Below the pieces are notes generated by a model. It made no database searches and was not told where the DNA came from. It was given only the letters and a program-made list of their open reading frames with translations. Shown here in pieces: positions 33,400-42,270 of a stretch of DNA of 64,000 nucleotides. Position 1 is the first letter of the stretch, and every line of letters starts with the position of its first letter. The stretch is taken from NCBI RefSeq assembly GCF_021441885.1, contig NZ_CP090438.1, positions 2,232,001 through 2,296,000 of the forward strand. The letters are read 5' to 3'. Source of the stretch: Vibrio maritimus (GTDB taxonomy: Bacteria; Pseudomonadota; Gammaproteobacteria; Enterobacterales; Vibrionaceae). Made by a program: the position numbers and the translations under genes.

Positions 33400-35847
33400 T
33401 TACGCCTTCTTAACCAGTTGAACTTCGACAAGGTTGGTGTGTTGTGGGTTACCCTTCGCCAATGGACTTGGCTTTTGGGAGGTTAACACGTTGATTGAAC
33501 CGTTATGGTCCACCTTATTGCCATCTGGTGCGTACCAAGCGCCCTCACCCAGAGCCACAACACCTGGCATCATTCGTGGGGTGACTTTGGCGTTGATTCG
33601 AACTTCACCACGGTCGTTATAAATCTTGATGCGATCGCCATTTTTGATTCCGCGACGCTCAGCGTCCATTGGGTTGATCCACATCTCTTGTTGAGCTGCT
33701 TGCTTAAGAACATCAACGTTACCGTAGGTTGAGTGGCAGCGAGCTTTAAAGTGGAAGCCGGTGAGTTGCAACGGGTACTTGTCGCGCATTGGCGAGTCCC
33801 AGCCTTCAGACGTGCTGACATAAATTGGAAGCGGGTGAATCACATCGCCCTCAGGTAGCTCCCATTCCGCTGCCAGTCTCGCTAGCTCTTCAGAATAGAT
33901 TTCAACCTTGCCAGACGGTGTCGTCAGAGGGTTATTCTCAGGATCTTCACGGAATGCTTGGTAAGCAACGTAATGACCATTCGGGTCGCTACGCTTAACG
34001 ATGCCCTGCTTGCGAACCGTTTCAAAATCCGGCAGAGAAGCATCTAGCTTCAAGGTTTCAGCGTAAAGATGACGCAGCCAACCTTCCTGATCGCGGCCTT
34101 CAGTGAACTCACGACCCACGCCCATGCGTTCCGCTAGATCAGAACAGATCTGGTAGATGCTGCGCGCCTCAAATTGAGGTTCAATCGCTTTATCTGCAAA
34201 GATGAAGTAAGGCATGTTCGCCGCTTTACCATCCATACAGAAGTCCGCCTGCTCTGACGTAGTGAGGTCAGGAAGAATAATGTCCGCATATTTAGCAGAA
34301 GACGTCATGTGGTTATCAATCACCACAATCATCTCACACGCCTTGTCATCTTGAAGGATGTCATGAGTACGGTTGATGTCTGAGTGCTGGTTGATAATAC
34401 AGTTACCTGCGTAGTTCCAGATGAACTTGATTGGCACATCTAGCTTATCTTTACCACGTACACCATCTCGAGTTGCCGTCATTTCTGGACCACGAACAAT
34501 CGCATCAGTCCAAAGGAACATAGAGATAGAGGTCTTGATTGGGTTTTCAAGTGTAGGGAAACGGACAAATGGAATGTTGTAGTCCGACTCACGTGCACCA
34601 GAACCACCACCATGGATGCCTAGGTTACCAGTCAGCAATGCCAGCATAGCGATAGCGCGAGAGGCAATCTCACCATTTTGAGTACGTTGCAAGCCCCAGC
34701 CTTGGTAGATCGCACATGGCTTAGTTGAGCCAATTTCACGTGCTGTCCTAATGATGATATCGACCGGAATACCCGTGATAGGCGCTGCCCATTCCGGCGT
34801 TTTCTCAATGCCATCTTCACCTAGACCAAGGATGTATGACTTATAGTCGCTATTCGCTGGTGCTGATGCTGGCAAGGTCTTCTCGTCGTAGCCGACACAG
34901 TATTTGTCTAGGAATTCTTGGTCTACCAAGTCTTCTTTGATCATGACATGAGCCATTGCCGCGATAAAGGCAGCATCTGTACCAGGCTTGATTGGGATCC
35001 ACTGATCCTCATGACCTGCTGCAGTATCGTTATAACGCGGATCGATCATAATCATGCGCGCATTGGATTTGGCTTTGCTTTCAATCAAGTGGTGAATCAA
35101 ACCGCCGCCCGACATGCGAGTTTCTGCAGGGTTGTTACCGAACTGAACGATAAGCTTGCTATTCTCCGTATCCGAGAACGAGTTACCGTTTGCCCAGCCG
35201 CCGTAGGTGTAACTAAGACCTTTAGCAATCTGTGCAGTTGAGTAGTCACCATAGTGATTCAGGTAACCACCTGTTAGGTTCATTAGACGGGCAATCAACG
35301 ACTTACCCGGAGGCCAAGACTTAGTTACCGTACCGCCAAGCGTGCCCGTACCGTAATTCAGGTAGATCGCTTCGTTGCCGTATTCTTTCTTGATGTGGTC
35401 AAGGCTGTTAACGATCTCAGTGTAAGCCTCATCCCAAGAGATGCGCTTGAATTTACCTTCACCACGCTTGCCGATGCGCTTCATCGGATACTTCAGGCGG
35501 TCAGGATTGTATACACGGCGTCGCATTGAACGACCACGCAAACAAGCACGCACTTGCACATCTTTATTGGCGTAATCATCGTTACCTGTGTTGTCGGCAT
35601 CGACCCACTTAATCTCGCCGTCCACTACGTGCATACGCAGAGGGCATCGGCTACCACAGTTAACGGTACATGCGCTCCAAACGACCTTTTCATCGCCTGG
35701 TGCTGATTTGGTTTCTGCGTGTGCAGATTTGAAGGGGAGAGAGATGGCACTTGTTGCCGCTGCGAGACCACCAATGGCCGACGAGGATTTGATAAATCCT
35801 CGACGCGTCAACGACGGCGTCAATAATTGCTTCAGTTTATTAGTCAT
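33400..35847 (-). CDS. dmsA: DMSO reductase catalytic molybdopterin subunit
   Basis: Mo-bisMGD enzyme that reduces dimethyl sulfoxide, and often amine N-oxides, in anaerobic respiration, 815 aa. The Tat signal is clear (LTRRGFIKSSSAIGG, cleavage after SAHA). The N-terminal 4Fe-4S site is CTVNCGSRCP plus a later ACLRGRS. The Mo ligand Ser is in HYGDYST, and the molybdopterin contacts YGTGTLGGTVTKSWPPG, NNPAETRMSGGG and IDPRYNDT follow DmsA closely. First gene of a five-gene operon. The E. coli paralogue YnfE cannot be told apart by this alone. Confidence 0.95.
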   Translation of the reverse strand: MTNKLKQLLTPSLTRRGFIKSSSAIGGLAAATSAISLPFKSAHAETKSAPGDEKVVWSACTVNCGSRCPLRMHVVDGEIKWVDADNTGNDDYANKDVQVRACLRGRSMRRRVYNPDRLKYPMKRIGKRGEGKFKRISWDEAYTEIVNSLDHIKKEYGNEAIYLNYGTGTLGGTVTKSWPPGKSLIARLMNLTGGYLNHYGDYSTAQIAKGLSYTYGGWANGNSFSDTENSKLIVQFGNNPAETRMSGGGLIHHLIESKAKSNARMIMIDPRYNDTAAGHEDQWIPIKPGTDAAFIAAMAHVMIKEDLVDQEFLDKYCVGYDEKTLPASAPANSDYKSYILGLGEDGIEKTPEWAAPITGIPVDIIIRTAREIGSTKPCAIYQGWGLQRTQNGEIASRAIAMLALLTGNLGIHGGGSGARESDYNIPFVRFPTLENPIKTSISMFLWTDAIVRGPEMTATRDGVRGKDKLDVPIKFIWNYAGNCIINQHSDINRTHDILQDDKACEMIVVIDNHMTSSAKYADIILPDLTTSEQADFCMDGKAANMPYFIFADKAIEPQFEARSIYQICSDLAERMGVGREFTEGRDQEGWLRHLYAETLKLDASLPDFETVRKQGIVKRSDPNGHYVAYQAFREDPENNPLTTPSGKVEIYSEELARLAAEWELPEGDVIHPLPIYVSTSEGWDSPMRDKYPLQLTGFHFKARCHSTYGNVDVLKQAAQQEMWINPMDAERRGIKNGDRIKIYNDRGEVRINAKVTPRMMPGVVALGEGAWYAPDGNKVDHNGSINVLTSQKPSPLAKGNPQHTNLVEVQLVKKA

Positions 35848-36146
35848 ATGGACATGCTCGATTATAGTTATGCATCATCACGTCCATGTTACAAACGAAA
35901 AGCCGTGCCACAGTTGACTGAAATCAACTCTACTACTTAATAGGTAATTTCTTACAATTTCTTGTCATTTAGTGGAATATTTTTAGAACACTTATTTATA
36001 AAAATTAATAATTTATCACCACCTCGAAAGGCAGGTGTTTATATTGATAATTATTCACTGTTAGGAATGCGAATTACTACCAAATTGACGCCTAATTTGT
36101 GTGCAAAATTCCCGACCAACTTTCAGTACTTCTCCATTTAATTTGT
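35848..36146. other. Intergenic region upstream of dmsA
   Basis: About 300 AT-rich bases without an ORF, between the LysR stop and dmsA. A weak FNR-like site TTGAT-AATT-ATTCA lies at 36044-36057; the right half matches only three of five positions. A short hairpin with a TTCG loop lies at 36017-36037. Confidence 0.35.
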
Positions 36147-36977
36147 CTAGACTGAGACACTATTCTGGATGCGCTCGATGAGAGAAGTAGTAATCATTGG
36201 GTGAGCTTTTCCTCCCGTAAGTAGTGCAATATCAACATTTGGAAGCGGCGGCATATCTGCCAGTTCAACTACACCCGACCCCATCGAAACTCTGCCCATT
36301 ACACCAATACCTAACCCGCTCTTTACCATTCCTCTCTGCGCAGATGCAGTATTGCAACACGCGAGCAGTTGATGGGCTTGCCCCTGCTTAGTCAGGGAGT
36401 CAATCGCGGCCGCATGATATTTACAATCTGCTTGAAACAAAACCAACGGAAGTACATCGACAGAGAGGTCAAAGTTCTCTGCAACAATCCATACACCTTG
36501 GTCGGAATAAAGCCAGTACCCCTCTTCACTATTCGGGGAGCGAGTAACGATGGCTGCGTCTAATTTTCCCTCATCGAGCCATTCTCTCAACACAACGCTT
36601 GGTTGGCTGAAGACTTGGATGGAACACAAAGGTTCATACTCACGGATCGCACCGATGATCTTCGGTAGCAATGATTCATTGTAATCTTCAGGGCATCCGA
36701 GCCTCAGTGAACGCTTATTTTGATAGCGTTTGATTTTATTTAGGCTACTATCGTGAAGCTCTAGGATCTGCTTGGCATCTGCTCTTAAAGTAATACCCGC
36801 TTCGGTAAGCACCACATTGCGACCTTCTTTCTCAAATAATGGTGCCCCTACTTCAGACTCTAGCTTCTTCATTTGCGCACTGAAGGCAGATTGGGTTCGG
36901 TTAATTTGTTTGGCGGCTCTTGTGAAACTTCCGGTTTCAGAGAAGGCAAGAAAGCTTCGCAGTGACTCTATATCCAT
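36147..36977 (-). CDS. LysR-family transcriptional regulator
   Basis: 276 aa. The N-terminal winged HTH is clear (LRSFLAFSETGSFTRAAKQI, then RTQSAFSAQMKKLESEVGAPLFEKEGR). The C-terminal periplasmic-binding-like effector domain spans about 90-276 and contains two adjacent Cys (LLACCNTAS). Divergent from the glutathione S-transferase gene with about 105 bases between, so that gene is the first candidate target. Effector unknown. Confidence 0.9.
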   Translation of the reverse strand: MDIESLRSFLAFSETGSFTRAAKQINRTQSAFSAQMKKLESEVGAPLFEKEGRNVVLTEAGITLRADAKQILELHDSSLNKIKRYQNKRSLRLGCPEDYNESLLPKIIGAIREYEPLCSIQVFSQPSVVLREWLDEGKLDAAIVTRSPNSEEGYWLYSDQGVWIVAENFDLSVDVLPLVLFQADCKYHAAAIDSLTKQGQAHQLLACCNTASAQRGMVKSGLGIGVMGRVSMGSGVVELADMPPLPNVDIALLTGGKAHPMITTSLIERIQNSVSV

Positions 36978-37083
36978 ACTGTCGCTACCTATCGATCCTT
37001 TGAATGATACCCATCAAAACTTTGCGTTAGTCCTCCATCAAACCATTGATTATGATAAAAATCAAACAAGCATAGGAGGCAAA

Positions 37084-37734
37084 ATGAAACTGTATATTGG
37101 AAATCAAAACTACTCGAGCTGGTCACTCAGAGCATGGCTTATTTTTGCCCAAAATAACCTCGACGTTGAAGTAGAGAAACTCACGCTCTTTACACCGGAG
37201 TTTTATCAAACGCTCTCAGAAATCACGCCAACAGCGAAGGTACCCACGCTCGTAGACTCAAACGTCACTACGTGGGATTCTCTGGCTATTCTGGAATATG
37301 TCAATGAGCAATATCTCGATGGCCGCTGCTGGCCAGAGTCACCTTCAGAGAGAGCGAAGGCGCGTGCGTTAGCGAGTGAGATGCATTCTGGATTTATGGC
37401 GCTTCGTAACGAACTTCCAATGAACTGCCGTGCACGCCGTCACGTTGAGCTCAGCGAATCAGCGCTTGCGGATATCCAAAGAATCGATGCGATGTGGTCA
37501 GAGCAAATGAGTCTTTTCCCCGAACAATGGTTATTTGGAGAATGGTCCATCGCAGACGCCATGTATGCACCCGTGGCACTTAGATTCAGAACCTACGGAG
37601 TTAAGCTCAGTGAGCCTGCTCAACGCTATCAAGAGAAGGTGCTATCGAGTGCGGCGATCTTGAGGTGGCTTGCAGAAGCCAGTTCGGAAAGCGATATCGT
37701 TGCTGAAGATGAAGCTGGTGTGGAAGTCGAGTAG
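37084..37734 (+). CDS. Glutathione S-transferase family protein
   Basis: 216-aa cytoplasmic GST. The ATG at 37084 has AGGAGG directly upstream, a near-perfect ribosome site; earlier in-frame ATGs run over the LysR gene. Thioredoxin-like N-terminal domain (about 1-80) with NYSSWSLRAW, a catalytic-Ser/Cys position of zeta- or theta-like GSTs, and TAKVPTLVDSNVTTWDSLAIL as the glutathione-binding loop. Helical C-terminal domain with WLFGEWSIADAMYAPVALR. Divergent LysR gene next to it. Confidence 0.9.
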   Translation: MKLYIGNQNYSSWSLRAWLIFAQNNLDVEVEKLTLFTPEFYQTLSEITPTAKVPTLVDSNVTTWDSLAILEYVNEQYLDGRCWPESPSERAKARALASEMHSGFMALRNELPMNCRARRHVELSESALADIQRIDAMWSEQMSLFPEQWLFGEWSIADAMYAPVALRFRTYGVKLSEPAQRYQEKVLSSAAILRWLAEASSESDIVAEDEAGVEVE

Positions 37735-37740
37735 CTAGCG

Positions 37741-37766
37741 GAGTGGTTGGTCTTCGCTAACCACTC
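37741..37766. terminator. Hairpin after the GST gene
   Basis: GAGTGGTT ... AACCACTC, an 8-bp stem, starting just after the GST stop but without a T run. Possibly a weak bidirectional terminator with the convergent Trp-rich gene. Confidence 0.4.
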
Positions 37767-37806
37767 TAATCCATCACCAACTGATCGGTACATAAAATGT
37801 AACAGC

Positions 37807-38034
37807 TCACTTCCAACCTTGTAGCCACATTTCTTTATCTTTGAGCTCTCGCCAATCCATATCTAAAGCTCGCTTTGACATAATCGCCTCTAGCTGACAA
37901 CCGATGACCAAGCCCTCCTCATCACGATCCACATCCACCACAATGAAGTGCTTTTCTTTCTGTTTTGGGCTCACTGCGGTCCATTTGCTGTTCAGTAACT
38001 TATTGGGATTAAACTTGTTTATCTCTGAGTTCAT
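37807..38034 (-). CDS. TIGR02450-type Trp-rich small protein
   Basis: 75 aa from the ATG ending at 38034 (MNSEINKFNPNKLLNSKWTA); the longer TTG-started ORF does not match the family start. It shows the family pattern NPNKLLNSKWTAV, KEKHFIV and Trp-rich ending (DWRELKDKEMWLQGW). Small soluble protein of unknown function found widely in marine gammaproteobacteria. Confidence 0.85.
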   Translation of the reverse strand: MNSEINKFNPNKLLNSKWTAVSPKQKEKHFIVVDVDRDEEGLVIGCQLEAIMSKRALDMDWRELKDKEMWLQGWK

Positions 38035-38104
38035 AAGATTCGATACCAGTTGTTTGTCTCTTCCTATTCCACGCAACTGCCAGGGATTCGATCAGTGACT
38101 GAAA

Positions 38105-38154
38105 CCCATTTATCACAGCGACTGACCATTTATCTCCGTTAATCACCGTTTATC
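38105..38154 (+). promoter_or_regulatory. Candidate LytTR operator array, 10-bp phased
   Basis: Half-sites of the LytTR pattern [TA][AC][CA]GTTN[AG][TG] lie at 38135 (TCCGTTAAT, exact) and 38145 (ACCGTTTAT, exact), with variants ACCATTTAT at 38125 and CCCATTTAT at 38105. All are in the same orientation and spaced by multiples of 10 bp. The array is 66-115 bases before the ABC ATPase gene, whose operon encodes a LytTR regulator. Confidence 0.6.
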
Positions 38155-38219
38155 GCATTTCGTCACACGGCTTATAAACAACACGTAAATTGAAGGCAAA
38201 CCTATCGCAAGGAGTCGAC

Positions 38220-38894
38220 ATGATTACGTTTAACCATCTCAGTAAAAGTTACCCATTAGGACAGTCTTCAGTACAAGCACTCAAAGCGCTTTCTGGTGAC
38301 ATTCAAACGGGTGAGATTGTTGCACTTTGTGGACCTTCAGGCTCCGGGAAGAGCACCCTACTTAACATCCTTGGATTACTAGATACACATTACGACGGCG
38401 ATATTCACTTTGCTGGAAACATCATTAGTAAATGTCCAAAGGCGCTGACACGATTTCGCCGAGAGAACATTGGCTTTGTGTTTCAACGATTCAACCTGAT
38501 CCCCGTTATGTCAGCATTAGAGAACGTTGCTTATCCGCTAATGCTCAACAAAGTGCCTTATTCAAAACGTATGGAGCAAGCTGAATATTGGCTTGAGCGT
38601 GTTGAGCTTAGTCATGTTAAACATCATCGTCCCGACCACCTTTCTGGCGGTCAACAACAACGAGTCGCTATTGCACGAGCCCTGATCCACAACCCACAAC
38701 TCGTCATCGCCGATGAACCGACAGCAAGCTTAGACAGTGAGTCAGCAGCACAAATCGTCGAGTTGATGAAGCAACTAAGCCACGAGCAAGGCACCACTTT
38801 TGTCGTAGCCACCCACGATGTTCGAATGTCGAGTCGCTGTGACAGAACGATCCACCTTGTCGATGGGACTTTGTCTTCCCATGCCATCAACTAA
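38220..38894 (+). CDS. ABC transporter ATPase, MacB/LolD type
   Basis: Cytoplasmic nucleotide-binding subunit, 224 aa. The start at 38220 has AAGGAG seven bases ahead. Walker A GPSGSGKST, Q-loop VFQRFNLIPVMSALENV, signature LSGGQQQRVAIARAL, Walker B LVIADEPTASLDSES and H-loop VATHD are all intact. LolD/MacB/FtsE type, used with FtsX-like permeases rather than for uptake. First gene of a six-gene run (ATPase, permease, LolA-like protein, outer-membrane protein, LytS kinase, LytTR regulator). Confidence 0.93.
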   Translation: MITFNHLSKSYPLGQSSVQALKALSGDIQTGEIVALCGPSGSGKSTLLNILGLLDTHYDGDIHFAGNIISKCPKALTRFRRENIGFVFQRFNLIPVMSALENVAYPLMLNKVPYSKRMEQAEYWLERVELSHVKHHRPDHLSGGQQQRVAIARALIHNPQLVIADEPTASLDSESAAQIVELMKQLSHEQGTTFVVATHDVRMSSRCDRTIHLVDGTLSSHAIN

Positions 38895-38925
38895 AACCAA
38901 CATCACTCGTCAGTAAGGAAGCACC

Positions 38926-40164
38926 ATGATTCAGTCTCAACTACAAGGTTTCAAAGCCGCCAGTTTGTATCTGGTCAGAAACAAACGCAGGACCCTACTT
39001 TCACTCATTATTGTGGCGATTGCTATTTTTGCGATTACGGCTGCTGCGGGATTTGGGCTATTTACCTATCAAGCGCTAGAACGTTCAACCGCCAATGACG
39101 TCGGACATATCACTATCAGCCAACCGGGTTACTTTGAGAAAGAAGAAGATATGCCACTGCAAAACGGCATCGATGATTACTTGAAGCTCAAACGCTTGCT
39201 AGAAGGCTCTATCGATAGCAAGGGTATACAGCCAAGAGTCTATTTCTCTGGCTTGATCTCAAACGGTCGCAAGTCTTCAATCTTCGTTGGCAATGGCGTC
39301 GAACCGAGCGAATTTGCTCTGCGAAAGAATTTCATTGGCTTGCAGTCTGGCAGTACCTTATCAGCAGAAAGCCAAAACGGCATCATGCTGGCAAATGAAC
39401 TGGCTAATAACCTGTCAGTGGGCATTGGGGATTGGGTAACGCTACTTGCGACCACGAGCGACGGCGTACTGAATGCCATGGACTTCGAAGTCGTAGGACT
39501 ATACTCCACCGGCGTTCCAGAACTCGACAAACGACAGATTCATATTCAACTATCGAGCGCTCAATCGTTACTGGCATCAACGAAGGTAAGCGCCGTTTCC
39601 ATTTATCTAGACAACACCCGTTTAACCGCACCAGCAATGCAAGTGGTATCAAATACGCTGCACAACAATGCTGAATTTTCAGGATTGCAACTTACACCAT
39701 GGTATGAACGCGCGTTCTTCTATCACAAGGTTCGCGGCTTATATAACAGCATCTTCGGCGTGCTCGGCATAGTACTTAGTCTCGTGGTCTTTGTAGCCCT
39801 GTTCAACACCATGTCAATGACAGTATCAGAGCGAACTCGCGAAATCGGTGCCTTGTCTGCTATGGGCAGTTATCCACGTGAAATCATCGCCATGTTCGTT
39901 CGAGAGTCTATCGTCATTGGCTTGGTAGGCAGCGTTTTGGGCGCCCTACTCGCCTGGGTAACCACGCAAGTGTTAAAGGTTGCCGCTATTCAAATGCCAC
40001 CACCACCAGGACGCAGCGAAGGCTACCCATTAGAACTGGTCTTTTCTCAGGATGTCGCGGTCAGCGCGGGTGTCGTCGTCATCATTATTTGTGTATTCGC
40101 TGCCTTTATCTCAGCCAGAAAAGGCACCAAACGTCCTATTACGGAGGCACTGGCTTATGTTTAA
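38926..40164 (+). CDS. ABC transporter permease, MacB/FtsX type
   Basis: Inner-membrane permease, 412 aa. One TM near the N-terminus (RTLLSLIIVAIAIFAITAAA) precedes a large periplasmic domain (about 45-285), and three C-terminal TM helices form the FtsX domain (about 285-405), including FNTMSMTVSERTREIGALSAMG, the conserved MacB/LolC coupling segment. Such permeases act by mechanotransmission on periplasmic or lipoprotein substrates. Its 3' end overlaps the LolA-like gene by eight bases, so translation is coupled. Confidence 0.92.
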   Translation: MIQSQLQGFKAASLYLVRNKRRTLLSLIIVAIAIFAITAAAGFGLFTYQALERSTANDVGHITISQPGYFEKEEDMPLQNGIDDYLKLKRLLEGSIDSKGIQPRVYFSGLISNGRKSSIFVGNGVEPSEFALRKNFIGLQSGSTLSAESQNGIMLANELANNLSVGIGDWVTLLATTSDGVLNAMDFEVVGLYSTGVPELDKRQIHIQLSSAQSLLASTKVSAVSIYLDNTRLTAPAMQVVSNTLHNNAEFSGLQLTPWYERAFFYHKVRGLYNSIFGVLGIVLSLVVFVALFNTMSMTVSERTREIGALSAMGSYPREIIAMFVRESIVIGLVGSVLGALLAWVTTQVLKVAAIQMPPPPGRSEGYPLELVFSQDVAVSAGVVVIIICVFAAFISARKGTKRPITEALAYV

Positions 40165-40948
40165 TTGGATTAAAAAACAACGCATTGTAGCCGCTTCGCT
40201 CTTACTGTTTTCATTCAGCGGCAATGCCGCTACCGATCAGAAAGCGCTTATTGACGCATCAACTTCTGCAGCCGAGATTCTGGTAATGGCAGATAAGTAC
40301 CGACTTGAAGACGAAGCCGCAAAAGTCGTGACGGAGGTCTCTCTCTTTCAGGACGGACAACTCGATAAAACACGCCAATATGAAGTTTATTTACGCCCTA
40401 ACCGCGAATCACTGGTGTTATTTAAATCTCAGGTCGAGCAAGGTCAAAAGATGCTTATGTTAGGCGACAACTACTGGCTTGTGATGCCTAAAAGCCGACG
40501 TCCAATTCGCATCACCCCCATGCAGAAACTGCTTGGTGATGCCTCGGTAGGCGACGTATCTACCCTGACTTGGAGTCAGGATTACACTGGGACCATTGTC
40601 TCAGATAGCAAGGCTGGCAACATCTCAGACGTGCCAACACTGCATCTATCACTCACCGCAAAAACGGCGGGCGCAAGTTACCAGTCGATAGACCTATGGG
40701 TCGAGAAAGAGAGCGGATTTCCAGTTCGTGCGGACCTTTACCTTACCTCTGGCAAGCTTGCCAAAAAAGCCGTATTCGAATCTGGTGAACGACAAGGTAG
40801 CCGACGAGTCGTCACCATGACGCTTCTCGATCAAATCCAAGAGAACAAAAAAACCGTCATCAACTATCAGGATGTCGCGCCTTATGAATTAGCGGATAAA
40901 TACTACAACCCAGCTTATCTATCAAAGAATAAGCGAGTGGAACTATGA
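40157..40948 (+). CDS. LolA-like outer-membrane lipoprotein-sorting protein
   Basis: Periplasmic protein, 263 aa, from ATG 40157 with GGAGG upstream; upstream in-frame starts fall inside the permease gene. Signal peptide cleaved after SGNA. The body has the LolA/LppX-like half-barrel pattern of amphipathic strands (QYEVYLRPNRESLVLF, MLMLGDNYWLVMPKSRRPIRITPMQ, IDLWVEKESGFPVRADLYL). The family sits in operons for ABC or RND envelope exporters. It would carry a lipidic or hydrophobic cargo between the permease and the outer-membrane partner. Cargo unknown. Confidence 0.85.
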   Translation: MFNWIKKQRIVAASLLLFSFSGNAATDQKALIDASTSAAEILVMADKYRLEDEAAKVVTEVSLFQDGQLDKTRQYEVYLRPNRESLVLFKSQVEQGQKMLMLGDNYWLVMPKSRRPIRITPMQKLLGDASVGDVSTLTWSQDYTGTIVSDSKAGNISDVPTLHLSLTAKTAGASYQSIDLWVEKESGFPVRADLYLTSGKLAKKAVFESGERQGSRRVVTMTLLDQIQENKKTVINYQDVAPYELADKYYNPAYLSKNKRVEL

Positions 40949-42270
40949 GAACTTCCAGCGTTCCACTTTTCACAATCAAACCGTCATTTTTTTGTTGTGG
41001 CTGGTTAAAGACGACACTTGTAAGTGGCGCGCTGGTGTTATCTTTGCAATGCCAAGCAAGCTCACACTCGAAATGGGGTGATGTAGCTGTAGAGACCGAC
41101 TATCAAGTTAATCTGCAATCCATAGGTTCAGGTGACAGCGTGTTTGTCCCTAATAATGGTGACTCAAGTCGTGAGCAAATCAACGCGCTACTTGATATCA
41201 GTGCACACTATAAGTCCATCAGCGGCAATGTCGCACTGCTTGGCACTTCGCTCTACGACAATGGAAAAGCCCCCCAACGTCAGGTTGAAGCTGTCATCAC
41301 GTCCCTTACTTACGAAACCAGTCTGATACTAGGAGACACCGATTGGGATCTCTTGCTCGGCAAAGCAAGACTTGATTGGGGAGTCGGCTATGGCTACCGC
41401 GTATGGGACATTTTCACCCCGTATCGACGAAACCCCGTTGGTATTCAAGTGGAGGAAGGAGCTGGCACCGTTGCGCTTTCACACTATGGCGTGGAATCGG
41501 AGTGGACCTTGATTGCCACTGACTCTAGTTGGACGCAACTCGACACCACAGAGTATGGCAAAGCCAACCAGCAGCAAGGGTTTGGCGGTAAGTACTACCG
41601 TTTGATGGGTGACCTAGAGGCACAAGTTATCGCTTACTATGACAATGTTCGGGAAGGGCTTGTAGGTGGCAGCCTAGTTAATGTGTTCAACAATGCTTGG
41701 TCAGGTCACAGTTCTCTATCCTATTCGCGCTCCTATCAGGGCTACGATTTTGAACCTGGACGCCCTGCGCAGCTTCGTAAACAAAGTCATGCGACGCAAG
41801 TTTTGGTGGGAGGCACTTGGTCTCACGCTTCGGGTATCAGCGTTATTGGGGAATACTGGTATGACTCACGCGCATGGCATAAGGACCAATGGCAGCAGGC
41901 GCATGACTACGCGAAACAGAATCCAAGTCCAATTTCTGCGTCTTATGCTCTTGGCTACACTCAGCAAAATATGGTCCAACACAACATCATGCTGCATAGC
42001 CGCTTGGATCCTCTTTTTTGGACTCAGTGGGATTGGAGTAAAGACAGTCGCATATTACAAAACATGAAACCCCGTCTCGACCTTCTCATTGCGCCAGAGG
42101 ATGGCGGTGTTATTGCCACACAATGGATCGATTTCGAGCTGATCGATACTGGTGACAGTAACCTCAATCTAGAGTTTGCAGCGCGATTCGTGACTGGTGA
42201 GTCAAACTCGGTGTATGCAAACCTACCTGATACCTATAACATATTGATTAATCTAAAAGGACGCTTCTAA
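40945..42270 (+). CDS. Outer-membrane beta-barrel protein candidate
   Basis: 441 aa. The start overlaps the previous stop by four bases (ATGA). Long signal peptide ending near QCQA. Beyond it, alternating aromatic and polar strands and no hydrophobic helix (GKARLDWGVGYGYRVWDIF, YYRLMGDLEAQVIAYYD, HSSLSYSRSYQGYDF), and the terminal residue is Phe in LKGRF, the usual C-terminal signature of outer-membrane barrels. Resembles DUF1302/alginate-export-type barrels but I cannot name the family. In this operon it is the likely outer-membrane end of the export route. Confidence 0.78.
   Translation: MRTSSVPLFTIKPSFFCCGWLKTTLVSGALVLSLQCQASSHSKWGDVAVETDYQVNLQSIGSGDSVFVPNNGDSSREQINALLDISAHYKSISGNVALLGTSLYDNGKAPQRQVEAVITSLTYETSLILGDTDWDLLLGKARLDWGVGYGYRVWDIFTPYRRNPVGIQVEEGAGTVALSHYGVESEWTLIATDSSWTQLDTTEYGKANQQQGFGGKYYRLMGDLEAQVIAYYDNVREGLVGGSLVNVFNNAWSGHSSLSYSRSYQGYDFEPGRPAQLRKQSHATQVLVGGTWSHASGISVIGEYWYDSRAWHKDQWQQAHDYAKQNPSPISASYALGYTQQNMVQHNIMLHSRLDPLFWTQWDWSKDSRILQNMKPRLDLLIAPEDGGVIATQWIDFELIDTGDSNLNLEFAARFVTGESNSVYANLPDTYNILINLKGRF

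Noticed and set aside
36044..36057. FNR box for dmsA
   Set aside because: The left half is perfect but the right half matches only three of five positions; too weak to list as its own feature.
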